A stretch of DNA of 64,000 nucleotides from the NCBI RefSeq assembly GCF_011745365.1, contig NW_024468909.1, forward strand, positions 5,890,001 through 5,954,000, written 5' to 3'. Positions within the stretch are counted from its first letter, which is position 1. Each line of letters starts with the position of its first letter. The notes beneath the pieces are model-generated. The model was not told where the DNA came from, searched no databases, and worked only from the letters and a program-made list of their open reading frames with translations. The translations under genes and the position numbers were made by a program. Below are positions 43,301-54,111 of the stretch, piece after piece. Origin of the DNA: Cryphonectria parasitica EP155 (lineage: Eukaryota; Ascomycota; Sordariomycetes; Diaporthales; Cryphonectriaceae).

Positions 43301-44363
43301 TCTCGAGCTTCAACACGTCACCAACCTTCAGGTCCTTGGACTTCTTGCTGATCTCACGGATCTGGGATGAAGGCGCCTTTCTGTGTCCCTCGCTCTCGGC
43401 CTGCTCTTCCTCCTCCTGTATATCTGATAGCCTATCCCTCTCTGGCATCTTTCCCTTGCGCCCCTTGCGTAGGCTTGCAGACTTGAGTGCTTTCCGTGGG
43501 CGGCCGGATGCTGGGGCTCGGTCCCATTCGTCAAACGCTACCACAGTGTACGGCTCCGAGTTCGCCTCGTTGTCCCTCCGTCTCCGCTCCACGTCGTCGT
43601 ATGCCTCCTTCCCCATGGTAATCATGAGAACAAAAGCCAGAGGGCCGATGTAGGTTGATAGATAACCGATCCTCAAGGCGGGTATCGCTTGCGAGAGTGC
43701 CACGAGCAGGAAGTACATGTTGAAAAAGAAAGAGAACTCGTTGTATAGCGTTATGGGAAGAAACGTGAAGGCGGTATATTTTGCGTTTGAGATGAGGTTC
43801 GGTGGGAATCGGGTCGACTGGGCGGAACCGACGGCCACGAGCCTCGATGCTGAGGGGTCATCTTCCTCCTTGTCCTCGTCCTCACCCTGTTGCTCCCCGG
43901 CAGTGGAGGACATGAAGCTTGGAAGACGCAGCCCAGCGGAGCGGCTGCTGGACATGGTATTCTTGTGGCCATTGGCGCGGCGTGATTGCTCGTCGTGCTC
44001 GCGCAGGAAAGGTGCATCCTCCTCGCCGGAGTTTCCTCGACTCGAGTGTCCGTCCCGGTCGCCATCTGCTAGCAGAGCCTCCGCATCGTCAAAGCCGTCG
44101 TCCCTCCCCCTACCGAGCCCCCCATAGCCTCTATCCGACTTCCCTTTGCGCCGGAGACTACCCATGCGGAGGTTGCGCAGGGCTATCCTAGGTGCCCTCT
44201 GCTCGGCAGCTTCTCGTTCGTGTCCCAGCAGCCCCGACTTCTTGCGGAGCTCATCTGCAGGTAGGGGGTCGAGTTCCTGGAGGTCAATCTCAAGGTCCGA
44301 GTCGGAGTCGTCGGCGGGCGAATCTGGTGGTTCTGTTGGATGGTATGGATTTGAAGGAGGCAT
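40349..44363 (-). CDS. neo1: P4-type phospholipid flippase, Neo1 family
   Basis: Exons 40540-44363 and 40349-40466 give 1313 residues. P4 ATPases move phospholipids from the lumenal to the cytosolic leaflet; Neo1 acts at Golgi and endosomes and, unlike most, needs no Cdc50 subunit. The phosphorylation site is DKTGTLTQNEMEMKKIH with Asp642. DQLDGETDWKLRLAS (A-domain DGET), MLTGDKVETARCVA, and GDGGNDVSMIQAADVGVGI complete the core. DGETDWKLR and the short cytosolic tail (KPPSYRKVQGI) favour Neo1 over Drs2/Dnf. The N-terminus is acidic and Ser-rich, and a charged insert lies in the first cytosolic loop. The 3' splice was placed so that ILTW continues as GFYWRVLAIGAISLIPPYAG, a final transmembrane helix. 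It is divergent from sec16. Confidence 0.94.
40467..40539 (-). other. neo1 3' intron
   Basis: GT-AG intron of 73 bp on the minus strand, GTACGT donor and CCAACAG acceptor, splitting a Trp codon. Reading through it replaces the last helix with an unrelated tail. Confidence 0.9.
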
Positions 44364-45655
44364 GCCGTAGGTGGGTCAACGTGCCCCTCGAGAGGGTGTA
44401 TGTGATGGGATGGGGAACAGCAGAAATTATCTGTTGACGTGTACGTGGACCGTCGGGTGCCTTGGGCGTCTAGCGTTCATGTGGATGTGCCCAGGCTGGA
44501 GCTAGATTCGATCATCCTCGAGGCCACATGCACACACACTATCCAGGGATGACTGATCAGATGCAGGGCAGATCTGGGGTGTGCCCTCCAAGGGATCGGG
44601 ATCGAGGTCTCTCGATTGAACGAACTTCGTAGTGAATGCAAACGTGTAACGGCCTTCTCGGGCTCGATACCAATGCCAGTTGCAAGCCTGCTTGAGTGAG
44701 GGAAAAATAGATGCGAGGGTGCTGCCAGTCAGTCGTGTCAGTGAAGTATTGGTGTGACCTCTTGAGAAGTGGACAGCGCAACTGCGACCTTTTTGATGAG
44801 ACGGGGAATCTTTTGGACAGAGAGACACACACAAGAGGATGCGTCAGCGTGCTGCGACACCATTGCGGGCCCCAGCTATGGCATGTGGCCGTGGCCCACC
44901 TCCAAAGATATCTCTAGCTTACAGGGGGGGCATCAGCACTACGGTCTATAGTGACGGCTGCACCATGCCACCTACGCAAGGCACCACTATGGTATAGGTA
45001 CCAGATCCTTGCCCTGGCTGGGACCCCAGCTGTTGGATGATGTCTGGTAGGGCCCTGCGCTGCTATGTACTGTAGTGCTGTGGTATGTGCTATGCTGCAC
45101 TACTGCACTGCACTGTTACTCGCCCGTTGTACGCTAACCCCGAAGCCTCCGTGGGCGGATCGCCGCAGGCCGCGGCTTGCAGCAGCTCGGAAGCGTGTTT
45201 GTTCCCGGGAGACGAGGCCAGCTTTCAGGATCACCTAACTTGGAATGACATCCAACATCGTTTTTTTTTCTTCGTCTCTCGCCTTTCCCCCGAGACACAA
45301 CCCAACAATACAACGTCAACTGTCAGCTCAGTACCTGGACTCGAGTCTGTGTAAACTTATTGTTCACTTTACCGACTTGGGCTCATATTGCGCACAAGAT
45401 GAAGTTCTGCCTCTAGGAAGAAGAATTGCATTCTCGAGGCGTCTTTTGAAATTCCCATTGTACAAGTCAGTATCACGGGCGTTGGCCTCGATGTTGTCAT
45501 TCCAGGCCCAATCTCCCTCGATTGTCGAGTCCGGGTTATGCTGACAGATTTGCCTACGTACTACAGTATCTGCGATATCTTCTTTTTTTCTCGTCCAGCA
45601 TTCATCATCTTGCTTGTCTCGACCTCTACAATTACATATCTTTTTTTAATCCAAC
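44364..45655. promoter_or_regulatory. Divergent promoter between neo1 and sec16
   Basis: About 1.3 kb between two divergent secretory-pathway genes. It holds a CTG/GCA-rich low-complexity segment at about 45050-45120 and a T/C-rich stretch just before the sec16 ATG. An upstream ATG at 45538 opens a frame that overlaps the sec16 start. No gene was recognised. Confidence 0.6.
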
Positions 45656-48600
45656 ATGTCGTCAGATGCGCCAACGGCGTCGTGGCACCCTGCCATGAGA
45701 CCACATACCGATGCAGATATCGCGATTAGCCACAAATCGATACAAGCTCCCGAATCTACCAGCCCACTTCCAAGTGCGGTCGAACCCAATCAGCCCGTCC
45801 AGAATGGAGGCATGACTGCTCTAAAGTCGATCGATACCTCGGAAACGCAGAGCTCGGGCGGGGACGAGTGGTTTCCGGACTACGAGGCAGGCAGTCCGTG
45901 GAAGCTGGAACAAGAGAGCAAGGAGCAGCCGCAAGAGCTGGGGCAACAGGTCCAAGAAGCCGAAGCCAAAGCTGAAGCCATACCTGCTGCTGAACACGAA
46001 GTCGTCCAGGAGTCGGCGCAGGTGGCGCATCAGGAAGACGAGGTCTCCATCGAAGCTGCCGACAGTGCTCCAGTTCCGGATGTTGCGCCAGCGTTGGAAG
46101 ATACTCAAGAACAGCCACATGAGCATACCGCGGACGAGGCGCAAGCTCCAACAGGACCCAAGCATGTCAGCAGCGATTCCTTTGCGCGAACAGTGTCGCA
46201 CCAGCCCGAACTGGATGATGACGAGGACGCATGGAGCCCACGTCTGACCGACCAAGACCCCTTCAGGTTCATGCCACCGAACGATAGAACCAACTCTTTT
46301 CCTGTGGTGCCACAATTGGAACACAAAGAGCGCGAACCAGTTGAGCCACTGCCGACAATCCAGGCCGAGGACATTGTGAATGAGTTGGAGCACCAGTCCG
46401 ACCCTCTTGACTTTGAGGACAGCTCAGTACCGCAAGCAGCCACGGCCTTCCAGCAGGATGACTTTTGGGGTAGTGGCGATGGGGAGGCTGAATTTCCCGC
46501 CCAGGTTGGCGGCGACTTGCAGAACCCAGACGAGGAAGCCTCATATGCGAGATACGACGAGGGTGTGCCTCTGATCGGCCATGATGGAGTCGACGGAACT
46601 GGCGCGCAGAGCGATCACAACGCCCGTGACCCATTCGCGGAGGATACCGCCGAGGACGGAGGAGATGACTTCTTTGCTCAAATTGGCGCAAAGGACGAAA
46701 GCGCCGAACAACAACCCGATGTCCCCAGCCAGCTTGAGCGGAAGTCAACGATGCAAGTCATAGAGAGTCTAGGGGCTCCCAACACGAACGGACCCGGAGG
46801 TGTATTGAATAGCCCACTAGAGGAAGAAGAGGACGAGGTGCTCGACCAAAAGCAAGAGCCTCAGCCCCAAGCAGAAGAAACAACCTCTGCGGCACCCACA
46901 GCATCGCAGGATGAACAGGTGCCCCAAGGCGAGGATCTTGCTGCGAAATGGTCAGAAGCATTTGCGGAGGACGACAATGACGAGTTCCTCCTTGAGGATG
47001 AACCGGGCGCTGGGAACAAGGAGAACCAAGGCTTTGACCCGTCTGCATTCTTTAATGACGACGACGAAGGATTCCTCGATGACATTGAAGAGCCAGTCTC
47101 TCAGCCCAGCCAACCGGCCACGAGTGTCAACCCAACCCCTGCGCCGCGGCCCGCCGCGACCAGCAACCGATATCTCCCGTCAACCGCGACGCCATCAGCA
47201 GCAGCTCAGCCACTCAATTCATACTTTCCCAGTGCAGCTTCCATCATACCACCAACCCAAAATATGGGTCCTATCACTCCGGCCGCAGCGAGTCCATATA
47301 CTGTTCAGCCTCCCATACAGACCATGGCTTCGCCGTATGGTGCACCTGCGCCTGCACCTGTACCTAGGCCAGCGGTTAACAAGGCCCAGAGCTTTGCCGA
47401 CAAGTCCAAGGGTGGCTACTCTTCGCCATATGATCTCCCCATGGAGGTCGTCAGGCCCAAGAAGCGGGCTAGTTATCAGCATCTTCCTCGTGGAGGCGCC
47501 ACCGCACCACCGCCGACAGGACCGCCTGCCCCCCCGAGAAGTGCGAGCTTTGGCATGTCTGCCCAACCTTCACCTCCACCGCCACCCACAGGTCCTCCAC
47601 AGATGCCGGCCTCCGGTTCGAGCGTGTCACCTCCGGCGTCAAACCACTCTGGTCAGTCCCCGTCACTACCAAAAGCTCCTCCGCAGCTCCAGTCCAAGGC
47701 CAGCTTCTTCGAAGAACTACCGTCTTCCAAGAAGACACGGCCAGCTTCGCGGACGAGTAATTCGAGCCTGCCCTCGCCATCACAGGCCAGCTTCAGTGGG
47801 CCTCCTCAAGGCATACACCCTCCCCCTCCAACGTCAATGCCTACACCGCCCCATGACCCCACCATGAACGGTTCTACTGTCACACCAGACATCTCGAGGC
47901 TGGTACCGCCAGCGCCGACAAATCCCTATGCAGTTTTGCCCACTGCTGCAAACTCTGCACCATCTGTGCTGCCACCACCTGCACAGAGATACTCGCCAGC
48001 GTCTTCGCAAGGAAACATTCCAAATGGTGCGGCCCCATCGCCCAGCCGATATTCGCCTGCTCCCCCTGCGCAACGAGCTGCGAGTTACGGCCCAAGCGTT
48101 GCGGCAACGCCACCATCTGTTCTGCCTCATCTTCCCCGAACGTCTAGTCCTTTGGCACATTTTGAGGCGAGACCCACAGAGACATCACAGGCAATGCCTC
48201 ACCTCCAGCAAAGTCGAAGCACGTCGTCCCTGTATGAGCCCAGGCTAAACAGGGTGCCGTCCCTGCCACCAACGCGTGAGGTTGAGGAGGAAGATACGAC
48301 GACGCAAACGCCCAACAGGGCCCCTCCACCTCCCGGCGCTTCGCAGCTTCCACCCAGAGCACGGCAGAATGTCGGCACACCTGCATCTGATACCTTTAAT
48401 GGCAACGCCATGTCTCCTCCCAAGAGGAAGATCTCATATGGCCCAGCGCCTATGACGCATGAGATTATTCCTCCTCCTAGGTCCCAGACCGGATCACCAG
48501 GTGCCATGTATGGTCTGAGATCTCCTATCAAGGCTTCAGAGATCAGTCCGCGTCCCTCATCGGCCCAGGGCCCTACACCACCCTCTATCGCAAACGCCCT

Positions 48601-51600
48601 GTCTTCTGTGGCCCCTACGCGGCCAAGAGGCATGTCACAAAGGTTGAATCTGATTCCGCCCACCGATGGTCGTGAACATGATCCCCTACAAAGGTGGAAA
48701 GGCGTTCCGTTGATAAGCTGGGGGGTTGGTGGGACACTTATGACATCTTTTCCGGTCGATGTTCCCAGATATGGTATGAACCAGGCTGGACCGATGATCG
48801 TTCGGAGCCCTGGTGAGATCAAGGTGAAGACAATCAGGGAGGTTCAGCCACTCGAGGAACGCCTTGCCAAATTCCCTGGTCCGCTGAGGGGCAAGTCCAA
48901 AAAGAAGGAGACCATCAGCTGGCTCACTGTGGGCATCGAAGAGCTCGAGCGAGGCCTTCCGAACCTCGCATTCCAGACGCAATTGTCACACGAGGACAAG
49001 CGAGCAGTTGAACGTGTACTCCTCTGGAAAATTCTGAGAGTGATGATTGAGAATGATGGCCTTCTCGAAGGCAACGCGACTGTGGACAAGGCTGTTCGCG
49101 ATGTACTCTCGCTTGCGCCGACAGATCAGGACCAAGTCGCACAACCACCTGACACGACCGGTCCTACTTTTGGTTTCGCGAACGACTTGTCGTCCACACA
49201 GATGCAGCCAGACGCCGTGGACTCGGCCACACTCCAACGACTGAAGAACGCTCTGCTCTCTGGAGACCGGGAGAAAGCAGTCTGGGATGCCGCTGACAAG
49301 CGACTCTGGGGCCACGCTCTGTTGATTGCCAACACCGTGTCGCCCGACCTCTACCACAAAGTCTCCCAAGAGTTCATCAAGAAGGAGGTCAACTTTCCAG
49401 GACACAACAACGAGTCGCTCGCAGCACTCTACTCTGTTCTATCTGGCAACCACCAAGAGAGTGTTGACGAGCTCGTTCCTGTGCATGCCCGCGCAGGTGT
49501 GCAGCTGGTCGCGTCCTCGGCAGGACCCGTCAGTGCCAGCGGGTTAGATGGCCTGGAGAAGTGGCGTGAGACTGCGACTCTCATCCTCAGCAACAGGAGC
49601 ACGGGTGATGAGCAGGCCTTGAGCTCTCTCGGCAACTTACTCTCCGGGTATGGCAGAGCAGAGGCCGCTCATATCTGCTTCATCTTTGCCCGGTCTGCCA
49701 CAGTATTTGGGGGGCTCGACGACCCAAGGGCCCAGTTCGTTCTTGTGGGCGCAGATCACAAGACACAGTCACAGCAGTTTTCCAAAGAGACAGAGGCTCT
49801 GCTCCTCAGCGAAGTCTACGAATATGGCCTCAGTCTGTCCGGAATACCGTCAGTCGCATACGGTGTCCCTCACCTTTCCGTCTACAAGCTACAGCACGCC
49901 ATCACGCTGGCCGAGCACGGTTTCCGAGACAAGGCGCTTCAATACTGTGACATGATCTTGAAAGACATGAGCGCGCAGACGAAGCGATCGCCCTACCACC
50001 ATTTACTTCTGGAATCTACGGTCGAGGACTTACGCCAGAGAATGCTCCAAGCCCCCAACAAAGAAGCTTCGGGCTCATGGATTTCCAAGCCGACCATGGG
50101 CAAAGTCTCCGATTCCATGTGGAACCGATTCAACAAATTCGTGGCTGGTGACGATGCAGACGCAAGTGGGCAAGGGTCTCCGAAGTTTGGGGAGGAGTCA
50201 GGGCCTTTTGCACAGATCCAGGGCGGCACTCCCACCGTCAGCCGGCCCCCGTCTGTATCCAACGCAACGGGTATGGAGATGTTCAGCTCCCCTCCGAACG
50301 GCTTTGGATCCTCCCTGGCGCCCAGCAACTCTCCCGTTTTGACGAGGACCGCATCGCGGTATGCACCTGCTGCAGCCTCTACCGCCGCAGCTCCATACGA
50401 GCCACACCCATCTTACACTCCGTCTGGACGCTCACCCATGGAACGCACCTCTGGAGAGTATAACCGAAGCCCTTACGAGCCTCGACGTCCCTCTTCCGAC
50501 ATGTATGCTGCTTCTACAGGCAACTACATGCCCAACAACACCGTGGCTACTCCCAGCCAAGGTTACCCTGAGCCGGCGATGGGACTGGCTATCCAATCTC
50601 CTAACCAGCCTGCTCCTCCTCCTCCTCCTCCTCCGGCTGCAAGCTCGACGAATTCGGCTCCCCCTCCTGCAGACGCCTCTGGTCTGAGGACTCCAGGGTT
50701 CTCGCCTTACACACCTCTTCCACAACAGTCACCGTCGCTTGCTCCTAGGGGCGGCTCACCTTATGCTCCAATTGCGCCCGAGCCCACCGCTGGCGACGGG
50801 CACGGCTATGGCTACGAGCCACCAGTTTTGAACGACGTGCAAGACCAGCCGATTCAGTCGATTGAGGAGCCAGCAAGCTCCGGTGGATTCGAGCCACCTT
50901 CCTTTCAGCCATACGGCTATGAGCCCCCGTCTTACGAACCGGCCCTCGAGACAAACCTTGACAATACAGAAGGCGATGATGAGCCTAAACCCAAGAAGAA
51001 GAGCTTCATGGACGATGACGATGACAATTTCCCGTCCATGGTTCCGAAGCCGACTGAGAAATCCAAGTCAGAGAAGGACAGGGAGAATGAGGAGTTGTTC
51101 CGCAAGGCCGCCGAAGAGGATGGTAAGTCTAATGCCCACTCAATTCCCAGTAATCATCTCGTCCATACTGACAATCATGCAGCAAAACGGGCAGAGGAGG
51201 AGAAGGCAGCCAAAGCCAAGAAGGGCTGGGGCTTCGGTGGCTGGTTCGGCGGAGGCGGCGGCGGCGGCGGCGGCGGTGCCAAGAAGGACTCGCTTGAAAG
51301 TTCGCCCAACAAGCCGATCCGCGCTAAGCTGGGTGAGAAGTCCAGCTTCGTATACGACCCCGACCAGAAGCGGTGGGTGAATAAGGCCGCGGGCGCAGAA
51401 GACAGCGGGCCGAGAACATCGACGCCCCCGCCCCCACGCGCAACACCGCGACCCTCAATGCCCGGGCACGCGGCGTCGGCCCCGCCAGCACGTACCGGAA
51501 CTACGCCTACGCCATCAGAGGGCGCCGGTACACCACCCCTTCCAGGCCCAGCTGCTGGTTCCGCGACGCCGCCTATGGTACGCTCTGTATCAACAGCTAG

Positions 51601-51757
51601 CAACGGTGGACCGCCGTCGGCACCGCCCAGTCGCCCTGCTACGAGCATGAGCAACGCGAGCAGCATCGACGACCTGCTCGGGGCTGCGGCGCCGCGAAAG
51701 GGTGCTAGGGGCAAGAAGAAGGGCGGTGGCAGATATGTCGACGTCATGGCCAAGTAG
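45656..51757 (+). CDS. sec16: COPII coat assembly protein Sec16
   Basis: Exons 45656-51122 and 51183-51757 give 2013 residues. Sec16 organises ER exit sites by scaffolding Sec23/24 and Sec13/31. The N-terminal half is disordered, with an opening ASWHPAMRPHTDADI typical of fungal Sec16 and acidic DPF/DDF segments. A Pro/Ser-rich middle follows. The central conserved domain starts near residue 1005 (RWKGVPLISWGVGG, KFPGPLRG). The ACE1 alpha-solenoid runs from about 1190 to 1460 (LKNALLSGDREKAVW, WGHALLIANTV). The C-terminal part is Pro/Tyr-rich and then has the conserved KKGWGFGGWFGGG box near 1850, KLGEKSSFVYDP and the basic end RKGARGKKKGGGRYVDVM. The 60-bp intron keeps frame. Size and domain order match the family. 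Confidence 0.95.
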   Translation: MSSDAPTASWHPAMRPHTDADIAISHKSIQAPESTSPLPSAVEPNQPVQNGGMTALKSIDTSETQSSGGDEWFPDYEAGSPWKLEQESKEQPQELGQQVQEAEAKAEAIPAAEHEVVQESAQVAHQEDEVSIEAADSAPVPDVAPALEDTQEQPHEHTADEAQAPTGPKHVSSDSFARTVSHQPELDDDEDAWSPRLTDQDPFRFMPPNDRTNSFPVVPQLEHKEREPVEPLPTIQAEDIVNELEHQSDPLDFEDSSVPQAATAFQQDDFWGSGDGEAEFPAQVGGDLQNPDEEASYARYDEGVPLIGHDGVDGTGAQSDHNARDPFAEDTAEDGGDDFFAQIGAKDESAEQQPDVPSQLERKSTMQVIESLGAPNTNGPGGVLNSPLEEEEDEVLDQKQEPQPQAEETTSAAPTASQDEQVPQGEDLAAKWSEAFAEDDNDEFLLEDEPGAGNKENQGFDPSAFFNDDDEGFLDDIEEPVSQPSQPATSVNPTPAPRPAATSNRYLPSTATPSAAAQPLNSYFPSAASIIPPTQNMGPITPAAASPYTVQPPIQTMASPYGAPAPAPVPRPAVNKAQSFADKSKGGYSSPYDLPMEVVRPKKRASYQHLPRGGATAPPPTGPPAPPRSASFGMSAQPSPPPPPTGPPQMPASGSSVSPPASNHSGQSPSLPKAPPQLQSKASFFEELPSSKKTRPASRTSNSSLPSPSQASFSGPPQGIHPPPPTSMPTPPHDPTMNGSTVTPDISRLVPPAPTNPYAVLPTAANSAPSVLPPPAQRYSPASSQGNIPNGAAPSPSRYSPAPPAQRAASYGPSVAATPPSVLPHLPRTSSPLAHFEARPTETSQAMPHLQQSRSTSSLYEPRLNRVPSLPPTREVEEEDTTTQTPNRAPPPPGASQLPPRARQNVGTPASDTFNGNAMSPPKRKISYGPAPMTHEIIPPPRSQTGSPGAMYGLRSPIKASEISPRPSSAQGPTPPSIANALSSVAPTRPRGMSQRLNLIPPTDGREHDPLQRWKGVPLISWGVGGTLMTSFPVDVPRYGMNQAGPMIVRSPGEIKVKTIREVQPLEERLAKFPGPLRGKSKKKETISWLTVGIEELERGLPNLAFQTQLSHEDKRAVERVLLWKILRVMIENDGLLEGNATVDKAVRDVLSLAPTDQDQVAQPPDTTGPTFGFANDLSSTQMQPDAVDSATLQRLKNALLSGDREKAVWDAADKRLWGHALLIANTVSPDLYHKVSQEFIKKEVNFPGHNNESLAALYSVLSGNHQESVDELVPVHARAGVQLVASSAGPVSASGLDGLEKWRETATLILSNRSTGDEQALSSLGNLLSGYGRAEAAHICFIFARSATVFGGLDDPRAQFVLVGADHKTQSQQFSKETEALLLSEVYEYGLSLSGIPSVAYGVPHLSVYKLQHAITLAEHGFRDKALQYCDMILKDMSAQTKRSPYHHLLLESTVEDLRQRMLQAPNKEASGSWISKPTMGKVSDSMWNRFNKFVAGDDADASGQGSPKFGEESGPFAQIQGGTPTVSRPPSVSNATGMEMFSSPPNGFGSSLAPSNSPVLTRTASRYAPAAASTAAAPYEPHPSYTPSGRSPMERTSGEYNRSPYEPRRPSSDMYAASTGNYMPNNTVATPSQGYPEPAMGLAIQSPNQPAPPPPPPPAASSTNSAPPPADASGLRTPGFSPYTPLPQQSPSLAPRGGSPYAPIAPEPTAGDGHGYGYEPPVLNDVQDQPIQSIEEPASSGGFEPPSFQPYGYEPPSYEPALETNLDNTEGDDEPKPKKKSFMDDDDDNFPSMVPKPTEKSKSEKDRENEELFRKAAEEDGKSNAHSIPSNHLVHTDNHAAKRAEEEKAAKAKKGWGFGGWFGGGGGGGGGGAKKDSLESSPNKPIRAKLGEKSSFVYDPDQKRWVNKAAGAEDSGPRTSTPPPPRATPRPSMPGHAASAPPARTGTTPTPSEGAGTPPLPGPAAGSATPPMVRSVSTASNGGPPSAPPSRPATSMSNASSIDDLLGAAAPRKGARGKKKGGGRYVDVMAK
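51123..51182 (+). other. sec16 intron (60 bp, in frame, no stop)
   Basis: GTAAGT donor and ATGCAG acceptor, with CATACTGACAATC as a close branch-site match. Phase 1, restoring an Ala codon. Length is a multiple of three and the interior has no stop, so retention would insert 20 residues. The interior (SNAHSIPSNHLV) is unlike the flanking charged helix. Confidence 0.88.
51250..51280 (+). repeat. GGC-run encoding polyglycine in sec16
   Basis: A run of GGC/GGA codons encodes nine to ten consecutive glycines after GWFGG in the C-terminal part of Sec16. Confidence 0.9.
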
Positions 51758-52763
51758 GGGAGCGCCCTGCGTCGGCACGGGGCGAGGTCGTCCGGGGACG
51801 ACTTGGGAGGAGGACAAGCCCTCGGCAAGGAGTGAACCGGCGTCAGCGTGCTTCCCTCAACGAGCGCTTGGGGCACAATGTCAATCAATATATGAAACAT
51901 GGAGGAGGCACATGAGAACACACACACGCACACACACACCTACATACATCAAACACGCACACTTATACATACACATGGGACCAGGCAGGCCAGGCCAGAA
52001 GCTCCTCCTCTTTCTCTTACCCGAGGAGCACGTTGCAGCAATGACTTGATGGATGGATTGATCGGTGCTAAAGACGGAAATGATGGGAACCAACCACCAG
52101 AAGGGACGGTCATGTAATAGAACTTGTGTCGAATTTTTGTATGGATAGAACATTACGGGCGGGGGGCTTCTGGTCTCGCACATCTCATGCCTCACTATTG
52201 CTACTACGACTTTATAATTTCCTGCTTTTACCTGCGCAGCCAGATGGATGACACTTGATGTTGCTTTTGTTGAACGGCTATTTATCTAGCCGATTGTCTC
52301 TCTGACCAATGTCTGTCTTTTTTCTTCTTCATCTTCCCCTCCTATTCCCCCCATAGTCCTGCCCCCAGCCATGCAAGAGAGAGACCGGCATCTTACGCAA
52401 CAGGACAACCGTACCGCAACGCCACCCACATGCAGAGTTGGGATGAAAAGAAACTCTAGCCTCTGACAATCGTCCCAGCTTGTTTTGCAATGAATTCTAA
52501 ACACATACTTGTACGCTTTTGGACCTCTCGAGCGATGAATCACCTGCATTTGACTATGGTCCAAACGCTTATCCGCAGCCATAACACGCCTGGTATCATT
52601 AAAATCATCCCGTTTCACCAAAGCGGTGAACATCAAGTTGGGGTTAGTCGGCCGTCAAGCCGAACTTATTCCATCATGTGATGCCTTTGAAAGTATCCCC
52701 TGAACGCCGACCAAGATCTAGTATACCTTTGCGAGAGAAACTACGATGTAAGAATCTGTAGGC
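51758..52763. other. Intergenic, convergent 3' ends of sec16 and hus1
   Basis: About 1 kb between two stops on opposite strands. Apart from a CA-rich tract near 51920-51975 it shows nothing recognisable. Confidence 0.6.
51917..51976. repeat. CA-rich microsatellite
   Basis: Imperfect CA repeat interrupted by G, CTA and TATACATA units, in the sec16 3' flank. Confidence 0.85.
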
Positions 52764-54111
52764 TCAAGCGCTATAAGACGAAACATAATACTGTCGAAAG
52801 AAGAGAACGAAGAGAGAGAAATAAAGTCAGCAGAGGCACAGACAGGCAGGTATCATCGCGGGCCCAGCAGGCAGACTTACCGTGATGACTGCGTCGTCGG
52901 CAGTCGCATCGTCAAACTGCGGGACGTACGCATACAAAATCAGGGCGTGGTCGTCAGCGAAACAAGCAATGACCCTTCCCTCTAGCCGACCCACGCTCAG
53001 CACCCTGCTCCAGTCCTTGCCGTCGACCCGGACCGTGGCCCACTTGTCCGGGCCGGCCTGCCGGAAGGCGGTCGAGGGGTGCTGCTCGATCGGCACCGTC
53101 AGCTGGGTGGGGTCCAGCTGGGGGTTGTCGAGGTTCCGCCAGACGCTCTCGATGTTCAGCGCCTCGGTCGCGATGCGCAGGCGTAGGCCGCCGTGCATGT
53201 TGGCGCTGAGCTCCAGCTTGGGACTGCCTCCGCCGCCGCCGCCGCCACCACCACCACCACCTCGGTCCCGGTTGCTGCTGCTGCCGCCACCTGTGGCTGT
53301 GGTACTGGTGGTCGCCAGCTTGGTGAACCTGTCGGAGATGGCCTTGAGCTGCATCAGCGGCGGCAGCTGGATGTGCACCTCGGGCTCGCGGACCTTGGGC
53401 TGCATGATGGTCTCGACGGTGTCCGGGTGCAGGACGCGCACGGGGATGTCCTGGGTGATGACCTTCTCGCGCTCGCGCTTCATGGTCAGCTCCAGGGCCT
53501 CCATGTCGACTTCGCCAAAGGGGTCGGCCCCTTCGTCGTCGTGCTCGTCCTCGCCGCCGTGCGAGTGCTGGGCGGCGGTCGTGCGGTGGTTGTGGAAGGG
53601 GATCCCGGACCGGGGCTCGTTGGCGCGTTGATCGGGTGTGGTGTGAATGGTCATGGAGAGCACGGGGATGCCGTCCTTTTTGGTCAGGCGCAGGGTGGCG
53701 TGGTCGCTGTTGATGGCGGACTTGAGGGCCCGCTGGAGCGGGTTGAGGGGCAGCTCGAGGTTGATGGTGTTGGAGGGCTCGGCGGATTGGATGTGGTAGT
53801 CGTTGAAGATGAAGTCCATGGAGAGGGAGCTGTAATCGTTATGATGCAGATATAAGTCAGCGACCAATTCTTTCCTGCCTCTCCCGTCCTTGCAAGGGTT
53901 GCATGAGTAGGAGAAGGAGGAGGAGGAGGCGGAAAATGACGACGACAGCGTGAGAAACTCACGCCCAGACTTGCGACCCCGTCTCCGGGATCACGGTGAA
54001 ACGGGCTGTCTCATCGTCGAGACGGACCCAGGCGATCTTCTCGAGGGAGTTGAGGGCTGCGATCAGCTTGTTGAAGGTGCGGATGTTCTTCAACTCCGTC
54101 TTGAATCTCAT
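52764..54111 (-). CDS. hus1: Checkpoint clamp protein Hus1
   Basis: Exons 53963-54111, 52881-53829 and 52764-52790 give 374 residues. Hus1 joins Rad9 and Rad1 in the PCNA-like 9-1-1 clamp that loads at DNA damage and activates Mec1/ATR. The start [25 protein letters not shown] is the classical opening. [20 protein letters not shown] and [18 protein letters not shown] follow. [18 protein letters not shown] and [18 protein letters not shown] are the second half of the fold. The last exon encodes only YYVSSYSA, completing DAVIT-YYV at the expected Hus1 C-terminus. Two low-complexity insertions, an acidic His-rich one (about 96-125) and a 12-Gly run near 215, separate conserved strands. The first intron has a CGCTGAC branch site about 32 bases before its acceptor. 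Confidence 0.9.
52791..52880 (-). other. hus1 intron 2
   Basis: GT-AG intron of 90 bp, GTAAGT donor, CTGCTGAC branch-like site and TCGACAG acceptor, phase 0. It precedes a 27-bp final exon. Confidence 0.85.
53830..53962 (-). other. hus1 intron 1
   Basis: GT-AG intron of 133 bp, GTGAGT donor and GATTACAG acceptor, splitting the Ala codon of QVWA. Competing upstream AGs give no Hus1-like join. Confidence 0.85.

Noticed and set aside
45538..45729. Upstream ATG overlapping the sec16 start, possible uORF
   Set aside because: The transcription start is unknown and the frame has no conserved content; it may lie outside the mRNA.
53193..53855. 220-codon plus-strand frame opposite hus1
   Set aside because: Shadow frame caused by high GC and Gly/Ser-rich coding on the minus strand.
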